Notes: a model not told the origin generated them from the sequence alone. Counted from the first letter of the stretch, positions 6,377 to 12,417 are shown. The stretch: DNA of 14,713 nucleotides from CAZFBR01 sp035353495 [NCBI: uncultured bacterium] (GCA_964517215.1 CAZFBR010000065.1:1-14713), one strand, 5' to 3'. Program-made: numbers and translations.

Positions 6377-6411
6377 GGCCAACTTTCTTATTGTACGCGT
6401 TGGTGTAGTAA
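6377..6411 (-). other. Proximal end of the array; possible attI-like site
   Basis: The first cassette starts at GTTGGCC (6383-6377), matching its own attC R''. Upstream on the minus strand lies CCAAC, 14 bases away, inverted relative to GTTGG, resembling opposed core sites of a simple IntI site. No full attC is present here, so this is either attI-like or a secondary insertion site. No integrase gene adjoins it. Confidence 0.35.
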
Positions 6412-6424
6412 CGATCATAGGTAT

Positions 6425-6453
6425 ATTATACCACAGAAAGGCAACGGCGGCCA
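6425..6453 (-). promoter_or_regulatory. Candidate cassette promoter (Pc-like), extended -10
   Basis: Perfect -10 TATAAT (6430-6425) directly preceded by TGG (extended -10). The best -35 at 17-base spacing is a poor TGGCCG (6453-6448). It points into the array, 42 bases upstream of the first G^TT junction and about 86 bases from the first cassette start codon, the place an integron Pc would occupy. Confidence 0.55.
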
Positions 6454-6817
6454 TGATTATCTGAAAATGGTAAAATTTATTATGAATTGCTGGTATTAGT
6501 GTTATGCGAGCGGTTGAATTTCTTGGAAAGAGGTCTACATCGCGCAGACCCGGATAGTGCTCCGACAGGCGTATGCTATACCAAAGTGGGTGAGCAACTA
6601 TGGGGTGAGCGTTTCTGCTTGATGACACGGGCGCAGCGGGCAATTTCCTCGTTAGTCGCCACTCCATCGCCGCGGGCAAGGTCAAGTTCAACCTGAATTG
6701 GATTGACCTGTTGCTCAGGCAATTCCGTGACGATACGGTGACGGCACCTGACGACATTAGACGGTAGAACAGCAGACAAACCGCATTCACGGTTATACCG
6801 CTGACTCACCTTTCTGT

Positions 6818-6841
6818 CGTCGTGATTTGCCATTCACGACG
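6818..6841. repeat. Perfect 8-bp inverted repeat
   Basis: CGTCGTGA (6818-6825) and TCACGACG (6834-6841) around an 8-base loop. It lies just downstream of the flgM terminator in transcription order. No T-run follows it. It might be a protein-binding site; no partner can be named. Confidence 0.45.
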
Positions 6842-6852
6842 GATAACGCACA

Positions 6853-6898
6853 ATAAAAAGTGGAAAAGGATGGGCTCTCGAGGAACCCACCCTTTTCC
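6853..6898 (-). terminator. Rho-independent terminator of the flgM-like gene
   Basis: Minus-strand hairpin with 13-base arms (6898-6886 and 6874-6862, one G.U pair), an 11-base loop TTCCTCGAGAG and then ACTTTTTATT (6861-6852). It begins 40 bases after the flgM stop. The T-run occurs only on the minus-strand side, which sets its direction. Confidence 0.9.
6857..6883 (-). repeat. Copy 2 of the 27-bp direct repeat flanking the array region
   Basis: Distal arm and loop of the flgM terminator. It matches 4008-4034 at 24 of 27 positions; the three differences all fall in the arm. Confidence 0.65.
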
Positions 6899-6937
6899 TG
6901 GGGGATAATTATGTAGGTATGAATAATGCCGGGGCGG

Positions 6938-7249
6938 CTAACTGATCCCGATCCGCCCCCAACCGTTAATTATCTTATCGGCAATCAGGTCGGCAACTTT
7001 ACCGGCCGGGAACGGATTCTTTTCCAGCTGCTCCTTCATCGCCTGCACCAGCGCTTCGCGGATCTGCTCGTTCTCCGTCACTTCGCCGGCCTTGTCCCGC
7101 GCCGTCTGACACGCCCGGCCCTGCGCTGAAATCGCCACCTGATCGTTCACCCCTGCGCGGGAATTGCCGGTTGTCGCAGCCGGCAGATTCATATAAACGC
7201 GACTCGCCACCATGCCGGCGGCGCTTACTGCATCAATCGACTGTATCAT
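6938..7249 (-). CDS. flgM: FlgM-like anti-sigma-28 factor
   Basis: 103 residues, the usual FlgM size. FlgM binds and silences the flagellar sigma factor FliA until the hook-basal body is finished, then is exported. Seen: a disordered N-terminal half (MIQSIDAVSAAGM...), then DQVAISAQGR resembling the FlgM 'D.V.LS..A' segment, and a C-terminal amphipathic end REALVQAMKEQL...PFPAGKVADLIADKIING matching the 'ld..kVAdkii' end of FlgM proteins. Start: a GTG at 7258 abuts the Shine-Dalgarno and is too close; ATG 7249 has AAGGAGG nine bases upstream and is preferred. A sigma-28-type promoter precedes the gene and a strong terminator follows, making it a single-gene unit. The promoter supports the identity independently, since flgM is usually transcribed by the sigma factor it inhibits. 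The sequence match alone is moderate. Confidence 0.68.
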   Translation of the reverse strand: MIQSIDAVSAAGMVASRVYMNLPAATTGNSRAGVNDQVAISAQGRACQTARDKAGEVTENEQIREALVQAMKEQLEKNPFPAGKVADLIADKIINGWGRIGIS

Positions 7250-7258
7250 CTCGCTCAC

Positions 7259-7265
7259 CTCCTTG
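7259..7265 (-). promoter_or_regulatory. Strong ribosome binding site deciding the flgM start
   Basis: AAGGAGG (7265-7259), nearly a full anti-16S match, nine bases before ATG 7249. It adjoins GTG 7258, which excludes that codon as the start. Confidence 0.75.
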
Positions 7266-7287
7266 TGGCTCGATGCTCCTACGATCC

Positions 7288-7315
7288 TTATCGGTTTTTA
7301 CAGCAAAACACTTTA
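7288..7315 (-). promoter_or_regulatory. Sigma-28 (FliA)-type flagellar promoter for flgM
   Basis: TAAAGTGT (7315-7308), a 12-base spacer, then ACCGATAA (7295-7288), against the FliA consensus TAAAGTTT-N11-GCCGATAA: 7/8 and 7/8 matches with a spacer one base longer. It lies about 38 bases before the flgM ATG, giving a leader of about 30 bases that contains the AAGGAGG. Confidence 0.72.
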
Positions 7316-7460
7316 CGCCCGCATTTGTTGGGCAAACAGCTTTATATTGTCTTTAAATAGAATATGATATGCAGATTATTACACCAACGGTAGTCAGAAA
7401 TTCCGCTCGTTTCCCCTGCGCGTCACAGATCCACCACAAAAGCCGCCACTACCCGCGCCG

Positions 7461-8159
7461 TCAGCTGACAAAAAGCTGTTGCGCGCGATGATAGTCCTCC
7501 AACTGCCCGATATCCAGCCAGTAGGCATCAAGCGGGAAGCGGAATACCCGGCGCCGGTCACGCAAAAGGCGGGCAATCAGCTTGTCCATCGCGTATGCCC
7601 CGCGCGCCGGCAGCAGGTCGAGCACACCCGCATCTACCGCATAGATGCCGGCATTGACTTCCGCCGACAACGACGGCTTCTCCACGATCTCCCGCACCCG
7701 CCCGTGCAGATGTTTCACCACCCCGTAATGCAGCGGCAGGGTCACCTGCTTGGTGGCGATGGTGAACTCCGCCCGCTGCCGGGCGTGAAACCGGAGCAAT
7801 TTCCGGTAGTCGAAATTGGTCAGGATGTCGCCGTTGACCAGCAGGAACTGCCCGTGCAGGCGCCCGCGCAGCAGCCGCAGCGGCCCGGCGGTGCCGAGCG
7901 GCTTTTCCTCGTGGCTGTAGTGCAGCACGAGGCCGTATTTTTTTCCGTCGCCGAAATAGGCCTCGAACAGACCCGCCTTGTAGCCGAGCGCCAGAAACAC
8001 TTCGCGCACGCCACAGGCATGCAGGTGCTGCAGTTGGATCTCGAGCACTGAGCGCTCGCCAACCGGCAGCAGCGGCTTGGGAATGACCTTGGTCAGCGGC
8101 GCCAGGCGTGTGCCCAGCCCCCCCGCCATGATTACCGCCTGCTGGATTCTCCGTGTCAT
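7461..8159 (-). CDS. Sugar-1-phosphate nucleotidyltransferase (PtmE/HddC/ManC-like)
   Basis: 232 residues, a single nucleotidyltransferase domain. Seen: the signature MAGGLGTRLAPLTKVIPKPLLPV (from residue 11, NTP- and Mg-binding loop with activating Lys), VNGD at 108-111 (metal-binding Asp), the VEKP-like EIVEKPSLSAEVNAGIY and the end motif YWLDIGQLEDYHRAQ. It transfers NMP from NTP to a sugar-1-phosphate. In the Campylobacter legionaminate route PtmE makes GDP-GlcN, and the next gene upstream here is LegB-like, so a GDP-amino-sugar product is a reasonable inference; unlike PtmE it has no CBS domains. The start ATG 8159 overlaps the legB stop (ATGA), arguing for coupled translation; longer upstream frames are shadows. 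Last gene of the operon; I see no terminator hairpin before 7316. Confidence 0.88.
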   Translation of the reverse strand: MTRRIQQAVIMAGGLGTRLAPLTKVIPKPLLPVGERSVLEIQLQHLHACGVREVFLALGYKAGLFEAYFGDGKKYGLVLHYSHEEKPLGTAGPLRLLRGRLHGQFLLVNGDILTNFDYRKLLRFHARQRAEFTIATKQVTLPLHYGVVKHLHGRVREIVEKPSLSAEVNAGIYAVDAGVLDLLPARGAYAMDKLIARLLRDRRRVFRFPLDAYWLDIGQLEDYHRAQQLFVS

Positions 8160-9145
8160 CGCGTGTACTCCCCCGGGCGGTAGCGCTCGCGGTTGGCACG
8201 CAACCAGTCGATGGTCAGCTGCAGTCCCGCGCGCAGCGGCACATGCGGCGCCCAGCCGAGCAGTTTCTTCGCCTTGCGGTTGTCCGCCAGCAGGCGTTCC
8301 ACTTCGCTCTTCTCCGGCCGCCGGCGCCGCGCCTCGATGACGATCTTTGGTTTCACCTGCAGCAGTTCGCCGCAAAGCTGCACCAGCGCGCCGATACTGA
8401 TTTCGCACCCCGTGCCGAGATTGACGACCTCGCCCACCGCCTTGTCCGTTTCCGCCGCCGCGATGAATCCGGCCACCGTATCCGCGACATAGCAGAAATC
8501 GCGGGTGGGCTGGAGCGAACCGAGTTTCAGGGTGTTCCCTGCCAGCAGCTGCGTGATGACTGTCGGGATCACCGCGCGCGCCGACTGCCGCGGGCCGTAG
8601 GTGTTGAACGGGCGCACCGTGACGACCGGCAGCGCGTAGGCGCAGGCAAAGCTCTCCGCGATCTTGTCGGCGCCGATCTTGCTCGCACTGTACGGCGACT
8701 GCCCCTGCAACGGATGCGTCTCGCTGATGGGCACCTGCCGCGCCGTGCCGTACACCTCGCTGGTCGAGGTATGCACCACGCAGCGCAGTTTGTGTCGGCG
8801 CGCCGCCTGCAGGATGTTCAGCGTACCGAGAACATTGGTCTCCACCACCTCGCGCGGGTGCTGGTAGGAATAGGGGATGGCGATAAGCGCGCCGAGGTGG
8901 AACACGGCATCGCAGCCGTCAAGCAGGTCGTACATTGCTTCCGGATCGCGGAGGTCGCCGGCCGTGATGCTGACGTTGCGTTGCAGCGCTGCCGGCAGCA
9001 GTTCGAGCATGCCACGGTCGTTGCGCGAGTTGTACCGCACGAGCGCACGCACCCGCGCGCCGCGCGCCGCCAGCGCTTCGACGAGGTGGCTGGCGATGAA
9101 CCCGCCCGCTCCCGTCACCGCCACCGTCCTTTTCTTCCAGTTCAT
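8156..9145 (-). CDS. legB: NAD-dependent 4,6-dehydratase, LegB type
   Basis: 329 residues, short-chain dehydrogenase fold. TGAGGFIASH at 11-20 is the NAD-binding Rossmann loop; STSEVYGTA (SEVYG at 129-133) and Y152-x3-K156 in PYSASKIGAD are the catalytic set; RPFNTYGPRQSARAVIPT and TRDFCYVADTV complete the family pattern. The block AVFHLGALIAIPYSY is characteristic of the LegB group, which converts nucleotide-linked GlcNAc (GDP- or UDP-) to the 4-keto-6-deoxy sugar, the first step to legionaminic acid and related sugars. ATG 9145 follows AAGGATGG. There is a 97-base gap after the upstream epimerase without a convincing promoter, and a 4-base overlap with the nucleotidyltransferase downstream. 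Cytoplasmic. Confidence 0.88.
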   Translation of the reverse strand: MNWKKRTVAVTGAGGFIASHLVEALAARGARVRALVRYNSRNDRGMLELLPAALQRNVSITAGDLRDPEAMYDLLDGCDAVFHLGALIAIPYSYQHPREVVETNVLGTLNILQAARRHKLRCVVHTSTSEVYGTARQVPISETHPLQGQSPYSASKIGADKIAESFACAYALPVVTVRPFNTYGPRQSARAVIPTVITQLLAGNTLKLGSLQPTRDFCYVADTVAGFIAAAETDKAVGEVVNLGTGCEISIGALVQLCGELLQVKPKIVIEARRRRPEKSEVERLLADNRKAKKLLGWAPHVPLRAGLQLTIDWLRANRERYRPGEYTR

Positions 9146-9242
9146 TCCGCCATCCTTTCGTACGTCTTCGGATGCACGTACGGCGTATTTCTAACACTTA
9201 TCCGGTCGGCAAGCAAGCCGTCCGTTGCCGTAACGCCACACC

Positions 9243-10109
9243 TCACCTGTTTCCAGTCCATGCCGTTTCCAGCAGCATGGCCAAGCCGTCATGCAGCGTG
9301 ATGCGCGAATACCAGCCGGTGGCGGCTTGCAGTGCACGACAATCAGCCACGGTGTCGGGTATCTCGTTCTCGCGACACACGCCGCGCGCGCGCCAGCGCA
9401 ATGTACCGCCCTGCAGTTCGTTGAGCAGTTCCAGCACCTCGCCAACGCTGTGTGAACACCCGGCCCCGGCATTGAAGACGCGCGGCGTGTGCCAGTCGTC
9501 ATCGTGCAGCAGGGCAAGCAGGGCGGCGCAGAAATCGTCGACATGCAGGTAATCGCGGCGCGGTGCAAGGTCGTTGACAACGATCTCCGCCCCCGTCCGT
9601 GCCTGCGCCACCAGCGACGGGATGAGGAAACGTTCATCCTGCCCCGGCCCGTAGAGGTTGAACGGCCGCACGATCGTCAGCGGCACTCCGGCCGCGCGGG
9701 CCGCCGCCTCCGCCGCCAGTTTTGACGCCGCGTAGGGATTATTCGGGCACGGCGGATGACATTCATCGATCGGCAGGTACTGCGGGATGCCATAGACATA
9801 GGCGCTGACCAGGAGCAGGCGGGCGCCCGTCTGTACGCAGAACGCGGCAACCTGCTCCGTCCCGCCGGCATTAACCCGCGTGAACGCATCGCGGTCGCCC
9901 CAGCTTGCCGGGACAAAAACCAAACCTGCCAGGTGGATGACCGTCGTGATGCCGCGGTCGCGAAAACCGTCAAGCGCGCCGGTCTGCGTCAGGTCGCACC
10001 CCTGCCGCAGGTCGCACGGCAACACCTCGTATCCCGCCGCAGCGAGGCGCGGCAACAGATGCCGTCCGACGAAGCCATCGGCGCCTGTCAGCAGCACCCG
10101 CTGCACCAT
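9243..10109 (-). CDS. NAD(P)-dependent sugar epimerase/dehydratase (extended SDR)
   Basis: 288 residues. TGADGFVGRH (8-17) is the dinucleotide-binding loop; the catalytic Ser is in VSAYVYG (S102) and the Tyr/Lys pair in PYAASK (Y126, K130); RPFNLYGPGQ and RRDYLHVDDF are typical of sugar-nucleotide epimerases, dehydratases and reductases. The short length and RRDYLHVDD suggest a reductase or epimerase of the Rmd/GalE-like branch, but the exact substrate cannot be read from sequence. Sitting between a NeuB-type synthase and LegB, it probably makes another deoxy-sugar nucleotide or modifies the same one. ATG 10109 overlaps the stop of a 32-codon ORF (TGATG). Confidence 0.85.
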   Translation of the reverse strand: MVQRVLLTGADGFVGRHLLPRLAAAGYEVLPCDLRQGCDLTQTGALDGFRDRGITTVIHLAGLVFVPASWGDRDAFTRVNAGGTEQVAAFCVQTGARLLLVSAYVYGIPQYLPIDECHPPCPNNPYAASKLAAEAAARAAGVPLTIVRPFNLYGPGQDERFLIPSLVAQARTGAEIVVNDLAPRRDYLHVDDFCAALLALLHDDDWHTPRVFNAGAGCSHSVGEVLELLNELQGGTLRWRARGVCRENEIPDTVADCRALQAATGWYSRITLHDGLAMLLETAWTGNR

Positions 10110-10207
10110 CAGCCGCGCCCCTGCCCGTCAGGCAGCACCCGCAAATGCCACTGATACCGCTGCTCTTTGCGTTCACTATTTTCGCTGATAGCACCGTCGC
10201 GCGGCAT
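10109..10207 (-). CDS. Possible 32-codon leader peptide ORF
   Basis: Begins ATG 10207 (MPRDGAISENSERKEQRYQW) and ends in TGA overlapping the epimerase ATG as TGATG, so it could couple translation across the 106-base gap after the NeuB-type gene. Hydrophilic and charged. No Shine-Dalgarno sequence and no family known; it may be chance. Confidence 0.25.
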   Translation of the reverse strand: MPRDGAISENSERKEQRYQWHLRVLPDGQGRG

Positions 10208-10215
10208 GAGCGTGT

Positions 10216-11196
10216 TCAGTTGCCGTCCGGAGCGAACGCGGCCGCGGCCAACGCCGCGCCCGCCGTCACCGAACAGAGCAGTTTCTTCCCGAGCACCCGG
10301 GGCAGGTCATACGGCGTCAGCTCCCCCACCGGCCGCAGGGCGACAACGTCGCCCGCTGCCAGCACAGTGCCGGCGGGCAGGTCGCGGGCGGCGTACAGAC
10401 CCCGCCGGCCGCCGGTGACGAACCCCTGTTCGCTCGGCTGCGCTCCCGTACCGCGGTCCTGCAATGCCGCCGGCAGGCGGCGGGCCGCCGCGACGATGTT
10501 CCGCAGGTCCGCCGGAAGGATGGACATCGGATTATCCACCCCGGGAAGCGACCGGTCGATGGTGAAATGTTTCTCGATCACCGCCGCGCCGAGCGCAATG
10601 GCCGCAACCGCCATCTCCCAGCCCGCGCTGTGGTCGGAAAAACCGGCCGGCAGACCGAAACGCTGCCGCAGGTACGGAATGCGCGGCAGGTTGAGCTCAT
10701 CGTCAGGCGGCGGGTAGGCGGAGACGCAATGCAGCAGGGTGATCTCCTGCGCCCCGCCGTCACGCAGCCAACCCAGCGCCTGCTCCACCTGCTCTTCCGT
10801 CGCGCCGCCGGTCGACATAATTACCGGCTTGCGCGTGCGCCCGACCGCGCGCAGGAACCCGGGCCAGGTCAGCTCGCCCGACGCCACCTTGTAGCGCCTG
10901 ACACCAAGCTGTTCCAGCAGGTCGATGCCGTCAAGATCGAACGGGGTTGCGAGGAATTCGATGCCGGCGCGGTCGCAGTGCTCCTTGAGCGCGGCAAAAT
11001 CAGCGTCGCGGAAACTCTCGCGCTCGAGCAATCCCACAGCAGGATGGTCGGCACCAACGAGCTGGCGCGGGTGGATGGCCTGGAATTTGACAACATCAGC
11101 CCCGCACGCCTGCGCCGCATCGATCATCCGCTGCGCCAGCGCCACATCGCCCGCCGCGTTGTTCCCGAGTTCCGCGATAACCGCGACTCTTCCCAT
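10216..11196 (-). CDS. NeuB-family nonulosonate synthase (sialic/legionaminic acid synthase type)
   Basis: 326 residues. The enzyme condenses phosphoenolpyruvate with a six-carbon N-acetyl sugar to give a nine-carbon acid (sialic, legionaminic or pseudaminic type). Seen: IAELGNNAAGDVALAQRMI and ADVVKFQ at the N-terminus, FLATPFD, YKVASGEL, IMSTGGA, LLHCVSAYP, GFSDHSAGWEMAVAAIALGAAVIEKHFT with the PEP/metal-binding His, then PGVDNPMS. A C-terminal SAF (antifreeze-like) domain, about 265-320 (GLYAARDLPAGTVLAAGDV), is present as usual for the family. With LegB nearby, legionaminic acid is the favoured product, hence LegI rather than NeuB, but this is inferred. The gap to nusG is 48 bases and holds a CG palindrome; the start ATG 11196 has only a weak purine stretch before it. 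Confidence 0.9.
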   Translation of the reverse strand: MGRVAVIAELGNNAAGDVALAQRMIDAAQACGADVVKFQAIHPRQLVGADHPAVGLLERESFRDADFAALKEHCDRAGIEFLATPFDLDGIDLLEQLGVRRYKVASGELTWPGFLRAVGRTRKPVIMSTGGATEEQVEQALGWLRDGGAQEITLLHCVSAYPPPDDELNLPRIPYLRQRFGLPAGFSDHSAGWEMAVAAIALGAAVIEKHFTIDRSLPGVDNPMSILPADLRNIVAAARRLPAALQDRGTGAQPSEQGFVTGGRRGLYAARDLPAGTVLAAGDVVALRPVGELTPYDLPRVLGKKLLCSVTAGAALAAAAFAPDGN

Positions 11197-11212
11197 GTCA
11201 CGTTTCCGTTCC

Positions 11213-11230
11213 CCCGCGCGCGCGCGCGGG
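11213..11230. repeat. 18-bp perfect palindrome with a (CG)7 run
   Basis: CCCGCGCGCGCGCGCGGG, between the nusG-like stop and the NeuB-type start. Alternating CG over 14 bases could form Z-DNA or a tight hairpin ahead of the downstream start codon. No T-run follows, so it is not a terminator. Confidence 0.6.
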
Positions 11231-11244
11231 CCCTGCCATTCGTG

Positions 11245-11829
11245 CTACCGCGGGCAGCCGCCCGCTGTCACTTCCAGATATTCCACGCCGAGATCGGTGC
11301 AATTCACCGCCCCGAACAGCTGCATCTCCACCGTCACGCGCCCCTTGCGCCGGTTCACCCGGCGGATGATCCCCTCGTGCCCGAGCAGCGGGCCGCGGAC
11401 AATTTTTACCGTGGCGCCCACGAAACAGGCCTGCGAGTAATCGATCACTTCCGCCTCGTTCATCATCGACCAGATCAGCTGCGCTTCGTGCTCGTAGATC
11501 GGCATGGGGCGCTGCCCCTGGCCGAGTATCCTGACCATCCCCGGCAGCTCGCAGCGGGAGCGCGTCAAACTGAGAATGCGTTCCCTGAATGCTGCCGCGT
11601 CGACACAGTGCCCGCGGAAGAACAGGTAGCCGGGGAACAGCGTCTTCACCGTGTCGACGTATACACCCTGCCGCCGCAGCTGCAGCCGCCGCCGCGGATG
11701 CGCGACCTCGTCCTCCGGCAGGAACTGGCGCCGCAGGCGCTCGACCACCCGTTCTTCCTGCCCGACCAGCGTCTGCATGACCAGCCAATCGCTCAGCACC
11801 GGCGAGGCAGGAATGATCAGTTCAGGCAC
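11245..11829 (-). CDS. Specialised NusG paralogue (RfaH/UpxY/LoaP-like antiterminator)
   Basis: 194 residues from GTG 11829. NusG paralogues ride on RNA polymerase and let it run through long glycan operons. Seen: the NGN domain (DWLVMQTLVGQEERVVERL at 14-32, FPGYLFFRG at 65-73, LPGMVRILG at 95-103) and a C-terminal KOW domain (FVGATVKIVRGPLLGHEGIIRRVNR, 136-160, then VTVEMQLFG). The linker carries an acidic MMNEAEVID. Core NusG normally lies in the secE-rplK region, so its place here, just before a sugar cluster, marks a pathway-specific factor. The GTG start overlaps the wHTH stop by 8 bases; other GTG codons (11802) lack a ribosome binding site. Longer frames upstream are shadows. Confidence 0.87.
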   Translation of the reverse strand: MPELIIPASPVLSDWLVMQTLVGQEERVVERLRRQFLPEDEVAHPRRRLQLRRQGVYVDTVKTLFPGYLFFRGHCVDAAAFRERILSLTRSRCELPGMVRILGQGQRPMPIYEHEAQLIWSMMNEAEVIDYSQACFVGATVKIVRGPLLGHEGIIRRVNRRKGRVTVEMQLFGAVNCTDLGVEYLEVTAGGCPR

Positions 11830-12385
11830 GACGCACCGCAATTCGGCCGGCAAGCTTCTCCTGGGCCGACGGATTATGCCCGTTAAGCACCAGCAGGCAG
11901 GTGTCCACCGCATGCGGCCTGGCGAGCATTTCCTCGATCGTATAGACGGGACAACCAAGGACCCGGCTCCCTGGAACAGTGCCGACAAATCCCAGCAGAT
12001 CGATGCCCATGCCTTTCGCGGCAATAAAACCAATCTCCGACCATTCCCCCTTCGCCATCAGGTAAACGGAATGGAATCCGCCGGCAAGCACCTCGTCGAG
12101 CTTTTCCGTCACCAGTTCCTTGGCGCGCACAAAGTGGGTCAAGCGCTTGTCGAGATATTGCAGGTTATAGCTGGCGCGCGCCTTAAGCCCCGCCGGAGTG
12201 AGGATATAGCGCAGGTCGCGCCGGTTGATCTTCTGGACGGTAACCAACCCTTTCTTCGTCAGCTTGCGCACGAAGAGATTGACCATGCCAAGCGAGATGC
12301 GCACCTCATTCGCCAATGACCGCTGCGAGGTGTGGGGCTGCCGCCCCAGCACGTTTATCAGTTCGAGTTCCTTGTCGGTAAGCAT
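11822..12385 (-). CDS. Winged-helix (MarR-like, EPS-associated) transcriptional regulator
   Basis: 187 residues from ATG 12385. The N-terminal winged helix (LTDKELELINVL...TSQRSLANEVRISLGMVNLFVRKLTKKGLVTVQKI) matches the small regulators found at the head of exopolysaccharide clusters. RRDLRYILTPAGLKARA is the wing and following helix. Residues about 90-187 form a second alpha/beta domain (VYLMAKGEWSEIGFIAAKGMGIDLLGFVG...CPVYTIEEML...CLLVLNGHN) that may sense a ligand, possibly a sugar nucleotide; this is inference. First gene of a transcript with nusG-like, NeuB-type and LegB-type genes. The promoter start point falls near 12410, so upstream starts (TTG 12427, ATG 12409) are unlikely and ATG 12385 is chosen despite a weak GCGGG ribosome site. 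It probably represses its own promoter through the inverted repeat at the start point. Confidence 0.8.
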   Translation of the reverse strand: MLTDKELELINVLGRQPHTSQRSLANEVRISLGMVNLFVRKLTKKGLVTVQKINRRDLRYILTPAGLKARASYNLQYLDKRLTHFVRAKELVTEKLDEVLAGGFHSVYLMAKGEWSEIGFIAAKGMGIDLLGFVGTVPGSRVLGCPVYTIEEMLARPHAVDTCLLVLNGHNPSAQEKLAGRIAVRRA

Positions 12386-12403
12386 GCAGCCCGCTTTGCC
12401 ACT

Positions 12404-12417
12404 GTTCATTATTGAAC
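12404..12417. promoter_or_regulatory. Candidate operator for the wHTH regulator
   Basis: GTTCA-TTAT-TGAAC, a perfect 5-base inverted repeat overlapping the end of the -10 box and the start point. The position fits autorepression. Confidence 0.4.

Larger units (their letters stand above)
4039..6382 (-). mobile_element. Integron gene-cassette array of four cassettes, no integrase in the window (CALIN-like)
   Basis: Four gene-plus-attC units joined head to tail and read on the minus strand: 5495-6382 (888 bp), 4954-5494 (541 bp), 4565-4953 (389 bp) and 4039-4564 (526 bp). Boundaries are set at G^TT in each R' box. Each cassette starts with a 7-mer that is the exact reverse complement of the R'' box of its own attC: GTTGGCC/GGCCAAC, GTTGTGC/GCACAAC, GTTAGGG/CCCTAAC, GTTAACC/GGTTAAC. 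This is expected only if each unit once existed as a circle closed by an integron integrase. Base composition is visibly AT-richer than the flanks. The four attC sites are nearly identical, as in sedentary chromosomal integrons with lineage-specific attC sites. No IntI-like reading frame is present, so the integrase is elsewhere or lost. Confidence 0.9.
6384..6852. other. Interval without a convincing gene between the array and flgM
   Basis: About 470 bases of intermediate composition. The longest minus-strand frame (6576-6833, 85 codons from ATG 6833) lacks a Shine-Dalgarno sequence, has no family I know, and its start lies inside a perfect hairpin; it could be a decayed gene. There is a short direct repeat GGGTGAGC at 6589-6596 and 6603-6610. 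No integrase-like motif was found on either strand. Confidence 0.5.

Noticed and set aside
6365-6833. Minus-strand frames 6365-6790 and 6576-6833
   Set aside because: They overlap each other, lack ribosome sites and known motifs; the second starts inside a perfect hairpin. I kept the stretch as an interval without a convincing gene.
6384-6852. Remnant of an integron integrase
   Set aside because: Expected beside a Pc/attI, but no tyrosine-recombinase motif (R..HxxR..Y) is readable in any frame here.
6398-7389. Inverted 14-mers CGTTGGTGTARTAA at 6398-6411 and 7376-7389, as possible ends of a ~1 kb mobile element carrying flgM
   Set aside because: 13/14 matches arise by chance in a window this size, similarity does not extend, and there is no transposase or target duplication.
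7316-7460. Terminator after the nucleotidyltransferase gene
   Set aside because: No hairpin with a T-run is visible on the minus strand in this interval.
11244-11251. GCGGTAGC resembling the RfaH ops element core, at the nusG-like stop codon
   Set aside because: Only 8 bases, spanning a stop codon rather than a leader; a similar match at about 8177 is on the wrong strand.
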